The notes under the pieces are model-generated. The model searched no databases. It was not told the DNA's origin and saw only the letters and a program-made list of their open reading frames with translations. Below are positions 9,035-15,662 of a DNA stretch of 19,426 nucleotides, piece after piece. Positions within the stretch are counted from its first letter, which is position 1; each line of letters begins with the position of its first letter. The stretch is taken from positions 1 to 19,426 of the forward strand of contig USLO01000012.1 of NCBI GenBank assembly GCA_900555515.1, written 5' to 3'. Position numbers and translations under genes: made by a program. The DNA comes from an uncultured Collinsella sp. (lineage in GTDB: Bacteria > Actinomycetota > Coriobacteriia > Coriobacteriales > Coriobacteriaceae).

Positions 9035-9673
9035 GTGGCAAACGAGAGCAATAAGGAACTGACGAGTGTTTGGACGCCCGCCAACATCGTGACGTGCGTT
9101 CGCATCGTCTTTATCCCGGTGTTCATGATTGTGTCGGCGCTTTCTCACACGAGTGTTGCCGGTACGGATTGGAGCACCTTCGACGGCCCGCTCGCCGCTG
9201 CTGCCTTCATTCTGTATGTGATCCTGTCGTGCACCGATAAGGTCGACGGTTATCTGGCGCGTTCGCGCAACGAGATCACCGACTTCGGTAAGTTCTTGGA
9301 CCCCATCGCCGATAAGCTGCTCGTGTTCTCGGCCCTGCTGCTGTTCTTGGATTTTGGCGCGGTGACCGTGTGGTCCGTGTTCATTATCCTGTTCCGTGAG
9401 CTTCTGGTGAGCGCCCTTCGCATGGTCGCGAGTGCGGCCGGTGTGGTCGTTGCGGCCGATAAGCTCGGCAAGTATAAGACGGCGACCACGATGGTCTCTA
9501 TCTGCGGCTATCTGTGCGTCTTTGCGATGGCCGGTCTTCAGCTGGGGCCGGTGTCGCTGCTGCTCGGCGTCTATTCGGTGTCGCGCTTCCTGTACGTCAT
9601 CGCCGTGATTTTGACCATTGTCTCGGGCGCCCAGTACTTCTGGAACTGCCGCAAGATCGTCTTTTCGGTCTAG
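9035..9673 (+). CDS. pgsA: CDP-diacylglycerol--glycerol-3-phosphate 3-phosphatidyltransferase
   Basis: Membrane enzyme making phosphatidylglycerol phosphate, the committed step to phosphatidylglycerol and cardiolipin. The CDP-alcohol phosphotransferase signature D-x2-D-G-x2-A-R-x8-G-x3-D-x3-D is complete, starting DKVDGYLAR and ending DFGKFLDPIAD. Several hydrophobic helices surround it, for example IVTCVRIVFIPVFMIVSAL near the N-terminus and three in the last 90 residues. The 212-residue length is slightly above the family norm. The start is GTG, with AGGAG at 9024-9028 six bases upstream and overlapping the rimO stop, so translation is probably coupled. The rimO-pgsA-cinA-recA order is common in Gram-positive bacteria. 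An alternative CDP-alcohol substrate cannot be excluded, but the neighbours favour PgsA. Confidence 0.93.
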   Translation: MANESNKELTSVWTPANIVTCVRIVFIPVFMIVSALSHTSVAGTDWSTFDGPLAAAAFILYVILSCTDKVDGYLARSRNEITDFGKFLDPIADKLLVFSALLLFLDFGAVTVWSVFIILFRELLVSALRMVASAAGVVVAADKLGKYKTATTMVSICGYLCVFAMAGLQLGPVSLLLGVYSVSRFLYVIAVILTIVSGAQYFWNCRKIVFSV

Positions 9674-9685
9674 GTCCTGGTGGGT

Positions 9686-10216
9686 ATGACGGAGTCTTAT
9701 TTACAGATTGCCGCAAACAACGAGGAGATGGCGCGTGATATTGTCAAGCGCGCGAGTGCCCGTGGTGTGACGGTGTCGACGGCGGAGTCGTTGACGGCGG
9801 GCATGATCGCCTCGACGATTGCCGATATCCCGGGTGCCTCGGCGGTGCTTCGTGGCGGTGCGGTGACCTATTGCGATGAGATTAAGCATCGCGTGCTGGG
9901 TGTTGAGCAGGAGACGCTCGACCGCTACACCGCGGTGTCGCATCAAACTGCGCGCGAGATGGCGTCGGGTTCGCTGGAGCTGTACCAGAGCGATATTGCA
10001 GTGAGCGCAACGGGTTATGCCGGCCCCGGCGGTGGTACTGAGGACGATCCTGCGGGCACTTTCTATATTGGCTGGGCACATCGTTCCGCCGATGGGGGAG
10101 TGCCGGTCGTGGACTCTGTGCGCTGCCACTATGAGGGCGACCGTTCGTGTGTTCGTGTCCATGCGGTCACGGAGGCATTGGGTCGCATTGCCCTTGTGCT
10201 CAACTCTATGGAATAG
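9686..10216 (+). CDS. pncC: Nicotinamide-nucleotide amidohydrolase PncC (stand-alone CinA C-terminal domain)
   Basis: Cytoplasmic enzyme expected to deamidate nicotinamide mononucleotide in NAD salvage. The 176 residues cover only the CinA C-terminal domain; the N-terminal MoCF-like domain found in full CinA is absent. Recognisable parts are STAESLTAGMIASTIADIPG, SAVLRGGAVTYCDEIKHRVLGV and TGYAGPGGGTEDDPAGTFYIGW. The usual TAESCTGG is TAESLTAG here, so Cys and the second Gly are replaced. A GTG at 9680 in the same frame would add two residues; ATG at 9686 is chosen by family starts, although the ribosome site (GGTGGG just upstream) is weak for either. It lies 12 bases after pgsA and is followed by a strong hairpin, so it probably ends the rnj-to-pncC unit. 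Confidence 0.92.
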   Translation: MTESYLQIAANNEEMARDIVKRASARGVTVSTAESLTAGMIASTIADIPGASAVLRGGAVTYCDEIKHRVLGVEQETLDRYTAVSHQTAREMASGSLELYQSDIAVSATGYAGPGGGTEDDPAGTFYIGWAHRSADGGVPVVDSVRCHYEGDRSCVRVHAVTEALGRIALVLNSME

Positions 10217-10223
10217 ACGTGTT

Positions 10224-10249
10224 TTAAGGGGCCTCCGGGCCCCTTAATT
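10224..10249 (+). terminator. Hairpin terminator after pncC
   Basis: TTAAGGGGCC (10224-10233) and GGCCCCTTAA (10238-10247) form a perfect 10-bp stem with a TCCG tetraloop. Only two T bases follow, so termination may be incomplete or need the A/T base pairs at the foot of the stem. It separates the pncC unit from the recA promoter region. Confidence 0.78.
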
Positions 10250-10322
10250 GTGGAGATAGGGACCTTAGGATCATTTGGCGTTTGTGCTGGTTGTAGACGT
10301 AATTTTGCCTGCCTTGTTCATA

Positions 10323-10389
10323 TTTGGTCCTTTGTGGTCAAGCATTTGGTCAGTGTTTGGTCGGCGTTTGGTTGGTTTTTGGAAAGGTC
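10323..10389. repeat. Phased direct repeats TTTGGTC upstream of the recA promoter
   Basis: Six copies of TTTGGTC or a near match start at 10323, 10333 (TGTGGTC), 10345, 10356, 10367 (TTTGGTT) and 10378 (TTTGGAA). The start-to-start steps are 10, 12, 11, 11 and 11 bases, close to one helical turn. The array ends about 26 bases before the recA -35 box. It may be a row of protein sites on one face of the helix or a curved, UP-like element. Confidence 0.7.
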
Positions 10390-10414
10390 GGCTGCATATG
10401 ATTTATCTGAACGG

Positions 10415-10443
10415 TTGACCACGAACAGCCGTTCGTTTATTAT
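10415..10443 (+). promoter_or_regulatory. recA promoter
   Basis: TTGACC at 10415-10420 is the -35 box. TATTAT at 10438-10443 is the -10 box, with a 17-base spacer. The start of transcription is expected near 10450, leaving a leader of about 24 bases with AGGAGGG before the recA ATG. The LexA site fills most of the spacer. Confidence 0.85.
10421..10436. promoter_or_regulatory. LexA binding site (SOS box) in the recA promoter
   Basis: ACGAACAGCCGTTCGT is a palindrome matching the Gram-positive and actinobacterial SOS box CGAAC-N4-GTTCG. It lies exactly between the -35 and -10 boxes, where bound LexA would block RNA polymerase. A further half-site, GAACGG, lies just upstream at about 10409-10414. 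Confidence 0.9.
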
Positions 10444-10473
10444 CGATGCAGGTTGTTAAGAGGAGGGCTATTC

Positions 10474-11622
10474 ATGGCCAAGAATTCAGGTCCCGTACGT
10501 ACCGTTCATGCTCGCACGACGGGTAAAGAGCGCGATGAGATGATCGCCACCACCAAGGCCGAGATCGAGAAGAAATTCGGCCAGGGTTCCATCATGAGGT
10601 ACGGCGACGGTGGCCCCGAGCTCGAGGTCGAGGCCATCCCTACGGGCGCTCTGGCACTCGATGCCGCTCTGGGTATCGGCGGTGTGCCGCGCGGCCGAAT
10701 CGTCGAGATCTACGGTCCCGAGTCCTCCGGTAAGACGACGCTTTCGCTCGAGATCTTGGCCGAGGCTCAGGCAATGGGTGGCGTTGTGGCATTTATCGAT
10801 GCCGAGCACGCGCTCGATCCCACGTATGCCGCGCGCATCGGCGTGGATATCGACGAGGTGCTCATTTCCCAGCCCGATACAGGTGAGCAGGCGCTCGAGA
10901 TCGTTGACATGCTTGTGCGTTCAGGTGCCATCGATGCCATCGTTGTCGACTCCGTCGCCGCGCTGACCCCGCGTGCCGAGATCGAGGGAGAAATCGGCGA
11001 CACTACGGTCGGTCTTCAGGCTCGCCTGATGAGCCAGGCGCTCCGCAAGCTCGCCGGCTCGCTGTCTAAGTCCAACACGACGTGCATCTTCATTAACCAG
11101 CTGCGTGAGAAGATCGGCGTCATGTTCGGCAACCCCGAGACCACGACGGGCGGTCGCGCCCTTAAGTTCTTCTCTTCGGTGCGTATCGACATTCGCCGCA
11201 TCGACAGCATTAAGCTTAAGGACGAGGTTATCGGTAACCGCGTGCGCGCCAAGGTCGTTAAGAACAAGGTGGCAGCTCCGTTCCGTTCTGCTGAGTTCGA
11301 CATTATGTACGGTACGGGCATCTCTAAGGAGGGCTCGATTCTGGACATGGCTGTCGAGTGCGGCATCTGCAAGAAGATGGGCTCCTGGTTTGCCTATGGC
11401 GAGGACAAGCTCGGCAACGGTCGCGAGGCCGCCAAGGCGTTCCTGCGCGAACACCCCGATTGCGCTGACGAGATTGAGCATAAGGTCCGCCTTGCCTGCG
11501 GGCTTGAGTTTGATGACGATGCTCCGTCCGAGGTCGAGCTGACCGATCAGCCTGCGCCTGAGGAGTTTGACGAGCTTTACGCCATCGATGGTTCCGCCAT
11601 GCTCGATGATGACGACGAGTAG
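10474..11622 (+). CDS. recA: Recombinase RecA
   Basis: ATP-dependent strand-exchange protein and SOS co-protease. The ATG is preceded by AGGAGGG at 10461-10467, six bases upstream, giving 382 residues; an upstream TTG in the same frame would precede the ribosome site and is rejected. The Walker A motif GPESSGKT is at residues 81-88. AFIDAEHALDP, the Walker B region IVVDSVAAL, and the L2 loop FINQLREKIGVMFGNPETTTGG are typical. The C-terminal tail is long and acidic and ends AMLDDDDE, about 30 residues beyond the E. coli length. In other RecA proteins such a tail restrains DNA binding. Expression should be induced by DNA damage through the LexA box. recX follows after five bases. Confidence 0.98.
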   Translation: MAKNSGPVRTVHARTTGKERDEMIATTKAEIEKKFGQGSIMRYGDGGPELEVEAIPTGALALDAALGIGGVPRGRIVEIYGPESSGKTTLSLEILAEAQAMGGVVAFIDAEHALDPTYAARIGVDIDEVLISQPDTGEQALEIVDMLVRSGAIDAIVVDSVAALTPRAEIEGEIGDTTVGLQARLMSQALRKLAGSLSKSNTTCIFINQLREKIGVMFGNPETTTGGRALKFFSSVRIDIRRIDSIKLKDEVIGNRVRAKVVKNKVAAPFRSAEFDIMYGTGISKEGSILDMAVECGICKKMGSWFAYGEDKLGNGREAAKAFLREHPDCADEIEHKVRLACGLEFDDDAPSEVELTDQPAPEEFDELYAIDGSAMLDDDDE

Positions 11623-11627
11623 CGGTT

Positions 11628-12326
11628 ATGCTCATGTCGTATACGGTGACCGAGGCCACGGTCGTCTTTCCCGATAAGAAGGCGGCCTCCTCGTTCTCGA
11701 GCGGGTATGCGTCCAAAAAGCCTTGCGCACATATCGATTGTGAGCTTGAGGGCGGTTTTGAGCGGTCCATTTGGATTCCCGTGCGGGTCGCGCGGCTGTA
11801 TGTCAAAAACCGCCCCGATCTTCCCTGTGATTGGGACAACTTTCGTGAGGCGGTGCAGCTCATCGAGCGTAAATGTGCACTTACCATGGTGACCGAGATG
11901 TTATCGCGCCGCGACCATGCGACGGGTGAGGTCCGCGACAAGTTGGCTCGCTTCGGCTTTCGCCAGCCCGCGATTGATTTCGCCGTCGAGCGCGCCACCG
12001 AGTATCGCTTTTTAGACGAGAACCGCTTTTGCTCGTACTTTATCGAGGAACGCAAGCGGCGCGGTTGGGGACAGCGCAAAATCGAGACCGAGCTCAAGCG
12101 ACGTCATGTTGTGCTCGATGACATTCCCGGTTATCCCGAGGATTATTTTGCCGTCGAAGACGATTTGGCGCGTGCGTCAGCCCTGCTCGCCAAGCGGCGT
12201 GTTCCAGAGACGCGCGGATTCGAAAAACTGGTTCGGTTTTTGATGGGCAAGGGCTTCTCGTATCACATCGCCGCCGATGCCGTTAAGGCACGTCTCGATG
12301 CCGAATGCGAGGAATGTGCGCTTTAG
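11628..12326 (+). CDS. recX: RecA regulator RecX
   Basis: Cytoplasmic modulator that binds RecA filaments and limits their activity. The 232 residues include the RecX three-helix repeats from about residue 80. Seen there are LTMVTEMLSRRDHATGEVRDKL, FLDENRFCSYFIEERKRRGWG and QRKIETELKRRHV. The last repeat contains FEKLVRFLMGKGFSYHIAADAV. It is longer than many RecX proteins because of an N-terminal region of about 75 residues without obvious family features, so the exact start is uncertain; ATG at 11634 is an alternative. No clear ribosome site precedes it, and translation probably depends on ribosomes ending recA five bases upstream. It would share SOS control with recA. Confidence 0.92.
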   Translation: MLMSYTVTEATVVFPDKKAASSFSSGYASKKPCAHIDCELEGGFERSIWIPVRVARLYVKNRPDLPCDWDNFREAVQLIERKCALTMVTEMLSRRDHATGEVRDKLARFGFRQPAIDFAVERATEYRFLDENRFCSYFIEERKRRGWGQRKIETELKRRHVVLDDIPGYPEDYFAVEDDLARASALLAKRRVPETRGFEKLVRFLMGKGFSYHIAADAVKARLDAECEECAL

Positions 12327-12340
12327 GCGTATGCGTTTTG

Positions 12341-12390
12341 TGGCCCCGCCGTTCACCGCGTTTTAGCCGCCGTACTGGGGCCATTTATTT
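12341..12390 (+). terminator. Possible terminator after recX
   Basis: TGGCCCC (12341-12347) can pair with GGGGCCA (12377-12383) across a long loop of 29 bases. TTTATTT follows at 12384-12390. The long loop makes it weaker than the other terminators. Its T-rich end overlaps the next promoter's -35 box. Confidence 0.45.
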
Positions 12391-12417
12391 GACAGTTGTT
12401 GTGGTTCAACGTACGAT
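12389..12417 (+). promoter_or_regulatory. Promoter of rny
   Basis: TTGACA at 12389-12394 is a perfect -35 consensus. TACGAT at 12412-12417 is a good -10 box, with a 17-base spacer. Transcription would start near 12424, leaving a leader of about 160 bases before rny. The ten bases GTACGATAAA around this -10 box recur upstream of spoVS. Confidence 0.82.
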
Positions 12418-12446
12418 AAACACTGTCATTTGCTTTGTGATATGTG

Positions 12447-12470
12447 CTCATCTGTGATGAGTTTGTTTAT
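12447..12470 (+). promoter_or_regulatory. First leader hairpin of rny, terminator-like
   Basis: CTCATC (12447-12452) and GATGAG (12456-12461) pair around a TGT loop, followed by TTTGTTTAT. It would lie about 23 bases into the rny leader RNA. The stem is short and A/T-rich, so it may be a pausing element rather than a true terminator. Confidence 0.45.
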
Positions 12471-12522
12471 ATGATTATCTGTATCCGACCCGCATAAGCT
12501 GCGCCCATATTACTCAAATGTC

Positions 12523-12555
12523 GCGAGCCGTTCATAAGGACGGTTCGCTTTGTTG
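12523..12555 (+). promoter_or_regulatory. Second leader hairpin of rny, possible attenuator
   Basis: GCGAGCCGT (12523-12531) pairs with ACGGTTCGC (12540-12548), with one G-T wobble and an eight-base loop. TTTGTTG follows. It stands about 20 bases before the rny ribosome site. It could stop transcription early, act as an autoregulatory cleavage or binding site, or end a small RNA of about 125 bases. No known riboswitch class was recognised. Confidence 0.55.
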
Positions 12556-12583
12556 TGTAACGGATCCATAAAAAGGAGTGAGC

Positions 12584-14134
12584 ATGCCTATCATTGCAGC
12601 GCTCGTTGGCATCGTTTTGGGTGCCATCGCCGCCATTGTCTACATGCGCACCGCCAAGCAGGGTAGTCTTCACGAGGCCGACGAAAAGATCCAGTCGGCA
12701 CACGCACAGGCTGAGTCCCTGATCGGTGATGCAAAGCGTCAGGCCGAGACCCTCAAAAAAGAGGCCCTGCTCGAGGCTAAAGAGGAGATCATCAAGAACA
12801 AGCAGGCCGCCGAGGCCGAGGACAAGCAGCGTAAGAGCGAGATTCGTACGCTCGAGAACCGCGTTATGCAGCGCGAGGAATCCCTCGATCGCCGCAACGA
12901 CGCTCTCGACAAGCGCGAGCATCAGCTGTCCAGTCAGGCCGGTCAGGTCGAGAAGCGCTCCCGTGAGCTCGAGGAGCTCTGCGCAAAGCAGACCTGCGAG
13001 CTCGAGCGTATCGCCGACCTTACCCGCGAGGATGCCCACAAGGAGCTCCTCGATAAGGTTCGCGGCGAGGTCACCCACGAGGCCGCCACGATTATTCGCG
13101 AGTCCGAGCAGCAGGTTCGCGCCGAGTGCCACAAGACCGCCCAGGAGATTCTTTCCCTGGCGATTCAGCGCTGCGCTGCCGACCACACTGCCGAGGTCAC
13201 CGTTACCTCCGTGCACATTCCCTCTGATGACCTCAAGGGCCGTATCATCGGTCGCGAGGGTCGCAACATCCGGACCTTCGAGCAGGTTTCCGGCGTCAAC
13301 CTCGTGATCGACGACACGCCCGAGACCGTCGTTCTTTCGAGCTTCGATCCGGTCCGTCGCGAGACCGCCCGTGTTGCTCTGGAGAACCTCATCGCCGACG
13401 GCCGCATTCACCCCGCCCGCATCGAGGAGATGTATCACAAGGCTGCCGACCTGGTTCAGCAGCGCGTGCGCGAGGCTGGCGAGCAAGCTGCATTCGATAC
13501 CGGCATTCACGACCTGCACCCCGAGATCGTCAAGACCCTTGGTGCCCTGCGCTACCGTACCTCGTTTGGTCAGAACGTGCTTCAGCACTCCCTCGAGGTC
13601 TCTGATCTCTGCGGCGTGATGGCTTCCGAGCTTGGCCTGGACGTTGTGACCGCCAAGCGCGCCGGTCTGCTTCACGACCTGGGCAAGGCAATTGACCACG
13701 ACGTCGAGGGCCCGCATGCCGTCATCGGCGCCGAGCTTGCCCGCCGTTATGGCGAGAAGCCCGTTATCGTCCACGCTATCGAGGCTCACCATGCCGACGT
13801 CGACCCCAACACGGTGCTCGATGTCCTGGTACAGGCCGCCGATGCTGTCTCTGCCTCTCGCCCCGGTGCCCGTCGCGAGTCTGCCGAGAACTACATCAAG
13901 CGTCTTGAGAAGCTCGAGGAGATTGCCAACTCCCATGATGGCGTCGAGCGTACCTATGCCATGCAGGCTGGTCGCGAGGTCCACGTCATGGTTCAGCCGG
14001 ACAAGATCTCCGATGCCCAGTCCACGGTCCTGGCTCACGATATCGCCCATCAGATCGAGGAAGAGATGGAGTATCCCGGTCAGGTGCGCGTCGTCGTGAT
14101 TCGCGAGAGCCGCGCTGTCGATATCGCTAAATAA
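12584..14134 (+). CDS. rny: Ribonuclease Y
   Basis: Membrane-bound endoribonuclease that starts decay of many mRNAs in Gram-positive bacteria. ATG at 12584 has AAGGAG five bases upstream and gives 516 residues, the usual size; a GTG six bases earlier would fall inside that ribosome site. Residues 2-20 are one membrane helix. A long charged coiled coil runs to about residue 190. A KH domain follows with IIGREGRN (GREG at 223-226). The HD catalytic domain has LLHDLGKAIDH with the metal-binding pair H364-D365. The gene has its own strong promoter and a structured leader. Its stop is one base before the next start, so the following ATPase gene is surely co-expressed. Confidence 0.96.
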   Translation: MPIIAALVGIVLGAIAAIVYMRTAKQGSLHEADEKIQSAHAQAESLIGDAKRQAETLKKEALLEAKEEIIKNKQAAEAEDKQRKSEIRTLENRVMQREESLDRRNDALDKREHQLSSQAGQVEKRSRELEELCAKQTCELERIADLTREDAHKELLDKVRGEVTHEAATIIRESEQQVRAECHKTAQEILSLAIQRCAADHTAEVTVTSVHIPSDDLKGRIIGREGRNIRTFEQVSGVNLVIDDTPETVVLSSFDPVRRETARVALENLIADGRIHPARIEEMYHKAADLVQQRVREAGEQAAFDTGIHDLHPEIVKTLGALRYRTSFGQNVLQHSLEVSDLCGVMASELGLDVVTAKRAGLLHDLGKAIDHDVEGPHAVIGAELARRYGEKPVIVHAIEAHHADVDPNTVLDVLVQAADAVSASRPGARRESAENYIKRLEKLEEIANSHDGVERTYAMQAGREVHVMVQPDKISDAQSTVLAHDIAHQIEEEMEYPGQVRVVVIRESRAVDIAK

Positions 14135-14135
14135 C

Positions 14136-15221
14136 ATGAGCGACGCGAACGAGCTCATCTCATTTATCGCGTCGATGTCGGGGGAGGGCAACCTTCGCGT
14201 CGAGGAGAACCTTGGCGAGGGGTATGTCCGCCTCCGCGTTTCGGAGGCCGAGCGGCGCCAGGCAAAGCACGATATTCAGCATGTCGAGGATATCGTCATC
14301 GAAATGCTCCGTAATGCTCGCGATGCTGGCGCCGACAAGGTCTATCTCGCCACGACCAAGGAAGATGGCATCCGCACGCTTGTCTTTCTGGATAACGGTT
14401 CGGGCGTTCCGCGGGATATGCAAGAGCGAATCTTCGACGCCCGCGTTACCTCCAAGCTCGAGAGCATGAAGATGGACCGTTGGGGCGTTCACGGTCGTGG
14501 CATGGCATTGTTTTCGATCAAGCAGAACACCGACGAGGCCCGCGTGGTCACGTCCGGTGTCGATCTTGGTTCAGCCTTTAAGGTGAGCGTTGCGGCCGAC
14601 CGCCTCAGCGAGCGTGCCGATCAGTCCAGCTGGCCCCAGGCCGTCAAGGATGAGGACGGACGTTATGTCTGTGCTCGCGGTCCGCATAATATTATTCGCG
14701 CTGCTTGTGAGTTTGCGCTCGAGGAGTTGCGTGGTTGCGATGTTTATCTTGGTTCTCCGTCTGAGATTGCCGCGACCCTTTATGCTCAGGCGTCAAGTCG
14801 GCTCGATACGTCCCGTCTCCTGTTCATTGACGACGAGAGCGAGCTTCCGGTTGTCGATCGTTTAGGCCTTGCCTCCGATGCCGAGGACTTTATCCGTATC
14901 TGCTCGGGTTTGGGTCTTGAGATGTCCGAGCGCACGGCACATCGTATTTTGGCAGGGCAGATTAAGCCCGTTCGCGGTGTGACCGCGCGTCTGCTGCGCG
15001 AGCGTGATTCGTCTTCGCATGCGCCGGCTCCCGTCGATCTTGCAAAGGATCGTCGCGGGCTACGTATTGCCAAGGATGACATGGCACAGTTTTCGCGTGC
15101 TGTGGAGCGCGACTTTAATGACCTTGCCGCCAGGTACTATCTCAACCTTTGCGGCGACCCAAAGATTCGCGTTTCGCGTGATCGAATCACCGTGACCTTC
15201 GATCTTGCCAAAGAGGAATAG
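14136..15221 (+). CDS. GHKL-type ATPase of unknown function, coupled to rny
   Basis: Protein of 361 residues with a Bergerat (HSP90/MutL/histidine kinase-like) ATP-binding fold. The N box is EMLRNARDAGA with E56, N60 and D63. The G1 box is DNGSG with D86 and G90. The glycine-rich lid is GVHGRGMALF at about 117-126. There is no membrane segment, no dimerisation histidine box and no receiver domain, so it is not an ordinary sensor kinase. E56 could serve as the catalytic base, as in MutL or HSP90. The rest (about 160-361) is not a family I recognise; it is charged and has a predicted helical part near residues 265-300. The ATG is one base after the rny stop, and no clear ribosome site of its own is seen. 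It occupies the place of ymdB between rny and spoVS in Bacillus. Confidence 0.85.
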   Translation: MSDANELISFIASMSGEGNLRVEENLGEGYVRLRVSEAERRQAKHDIQHVEDIVIEMLRNARDAGADKVYLATTKEDGIRTLVFLDNGSGVPRDMQERIFDARVTSKLESMKMDRWGVHGRGMALFSIKQNTDEARVVTSGVDLGSAFKVSVAADRLSERADQSSWPQAVKDEDGRYVCARGPHNIIRAACEFALEELRGCDVYLGSPSEIAATLYAQASSRLDTSRLLFIDDESELPVVDRLGLASDAEDFIRICSGLGLEMSERTAHRILAGQIKPVRGVTARLLRERDSSSHAPAPVDLAKDRRGLRIAKDDMAQFSRAVERDFNDLAARYYLNLCGDPKIRVSRDRITVTFDLAKEE

Positions 15222-15227
15222 TGCCTT

Positions 15228-15252
15228 TACCGAGTCCACTCGGTACGATAAA
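15228..15252. promoter_or_regulatory. 18-bp palindrome overlapping a possible spoVS -10 box
   Basis: TACCGAGTCCACTCGGTA (15228-15245) is an inverted repeat with 8-bp arms. It overlaps TACGAT at 15244-15249, which is within the same GTACGATAAA seen at the rny promoter. No good -35 box lies 16-18 bases upstream, so a promoter here would be weak or need an activator. The palindrome could be an operator or a short hairpin ending the rny-ATPase transcript. Confidence 0.45.
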
Positions 15253-15262
15253 GTTATTGCAG

Positions 15263-15279
15263 TTAAAACGTACTTTTAA
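15263..15279. repeat. AT-rich inverted repeat before spoVS
   Basis: TTAAAA (15263-15268) and TTTTAA (15274-15279) flank CGTAC, five bases before the spoVS ribosome site. It may be a regulator site or a weak hairpin affecting translation. It stands out in GC-rich DNA, but chance is possible. Confidence 0.35.
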
Positions 15280-15295
15280 ACGCAGGAGTTTCTTC

Positions 15296-15613
15296 ATGGA
15301 TTGCCTGAAGGTATCAAGCAAATCATCGCCCGCGTCCGTTGCCGGCGCCATCGCTGGCATGGTCAAGGATGGTGTACCCGTCAACATCCAGTGTGTCGGT
15401 GCCGGTGCTGTCAACCAGGCCATTAAGGCCGTGGCTATCGCGCGCGGTTTTTTGATTCCAACCGGTTTTGATATTTCCTGCGCGCCCGTGTTCTCCGACA
15501 TCCTCATTAACGGGGAGTCGCGCACGGCCATCCGCCTTTCTATCTACGTTCACCAGATCAATCGAGCTGCTATGGATAACGTCGTCATGGATGATGTTAA
15601 GCCTGTGGCATAG
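15296..15613 (+). CDS. spoVS: Stage V sporulation protein S family protein
   Basis: Small Alba-like DNA- or RNA-binding protein; in Bacillus it affects sporulation, and it is also common in bacteria that do not form spores. ATG at 15296 has AGGAG seven bases upstream and gives 105 residues. The family core is clear: CLKVSSKSSPASVAGAIAGM, GAGAVNQAIKAVAIARGFL and ESRTAIRLSIYVHQ. Compared with the typical length of about 86 residues, there is a C-terminal extension of about 20 residues ending NVVMDDVKPVA. A GTG at 15221 in the same frame would place the preceding palindrome inside the gene and is rejected. miaB follows 49 bases later. Confidence 0.93.
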   Translation: MDCLKVSSKSSPASVAGAIAGMVKDGVPVNIQCVGAGAVNQAIKAVAIARGFLIPTGFDISCAPVFSDILINGESRTAIRLSIYVHQINRAAMDNVVMDDVKPVA

Positions 15614-15662
15614 CTCCTGCTTGCCTCGATTCACCTCCCTTCCATCGTTAGGACTTATGCAC

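Noticed and set aside
7646..9148. Open frame of 500 residues on the - strand opposite rimO
   Set aside because: No family resemblance, no ribosome site, and overlaps the well-supported rimO.
10250..10459. Small open frame of 69 residues before recA
   Set aside because: It runs through the repeat array, the promoter and the LexA site, has no ribosome site, and shows no protein-like conservation pattern.
12467..14191. Long open frame of 574 residues on the - strand opposite rny
   Set aside because: Leu/Gly/Asp-rich composition without motifs, and full overlap with RNase Y. It is a shadow of the coding strand.
15468..15662. Longer N-terminus for MiaB overlapping spoVS
   Set aside because: It would overlap spoVS in another frame. 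Family similarity begins just after 15663, where a ribosome site is well placed.
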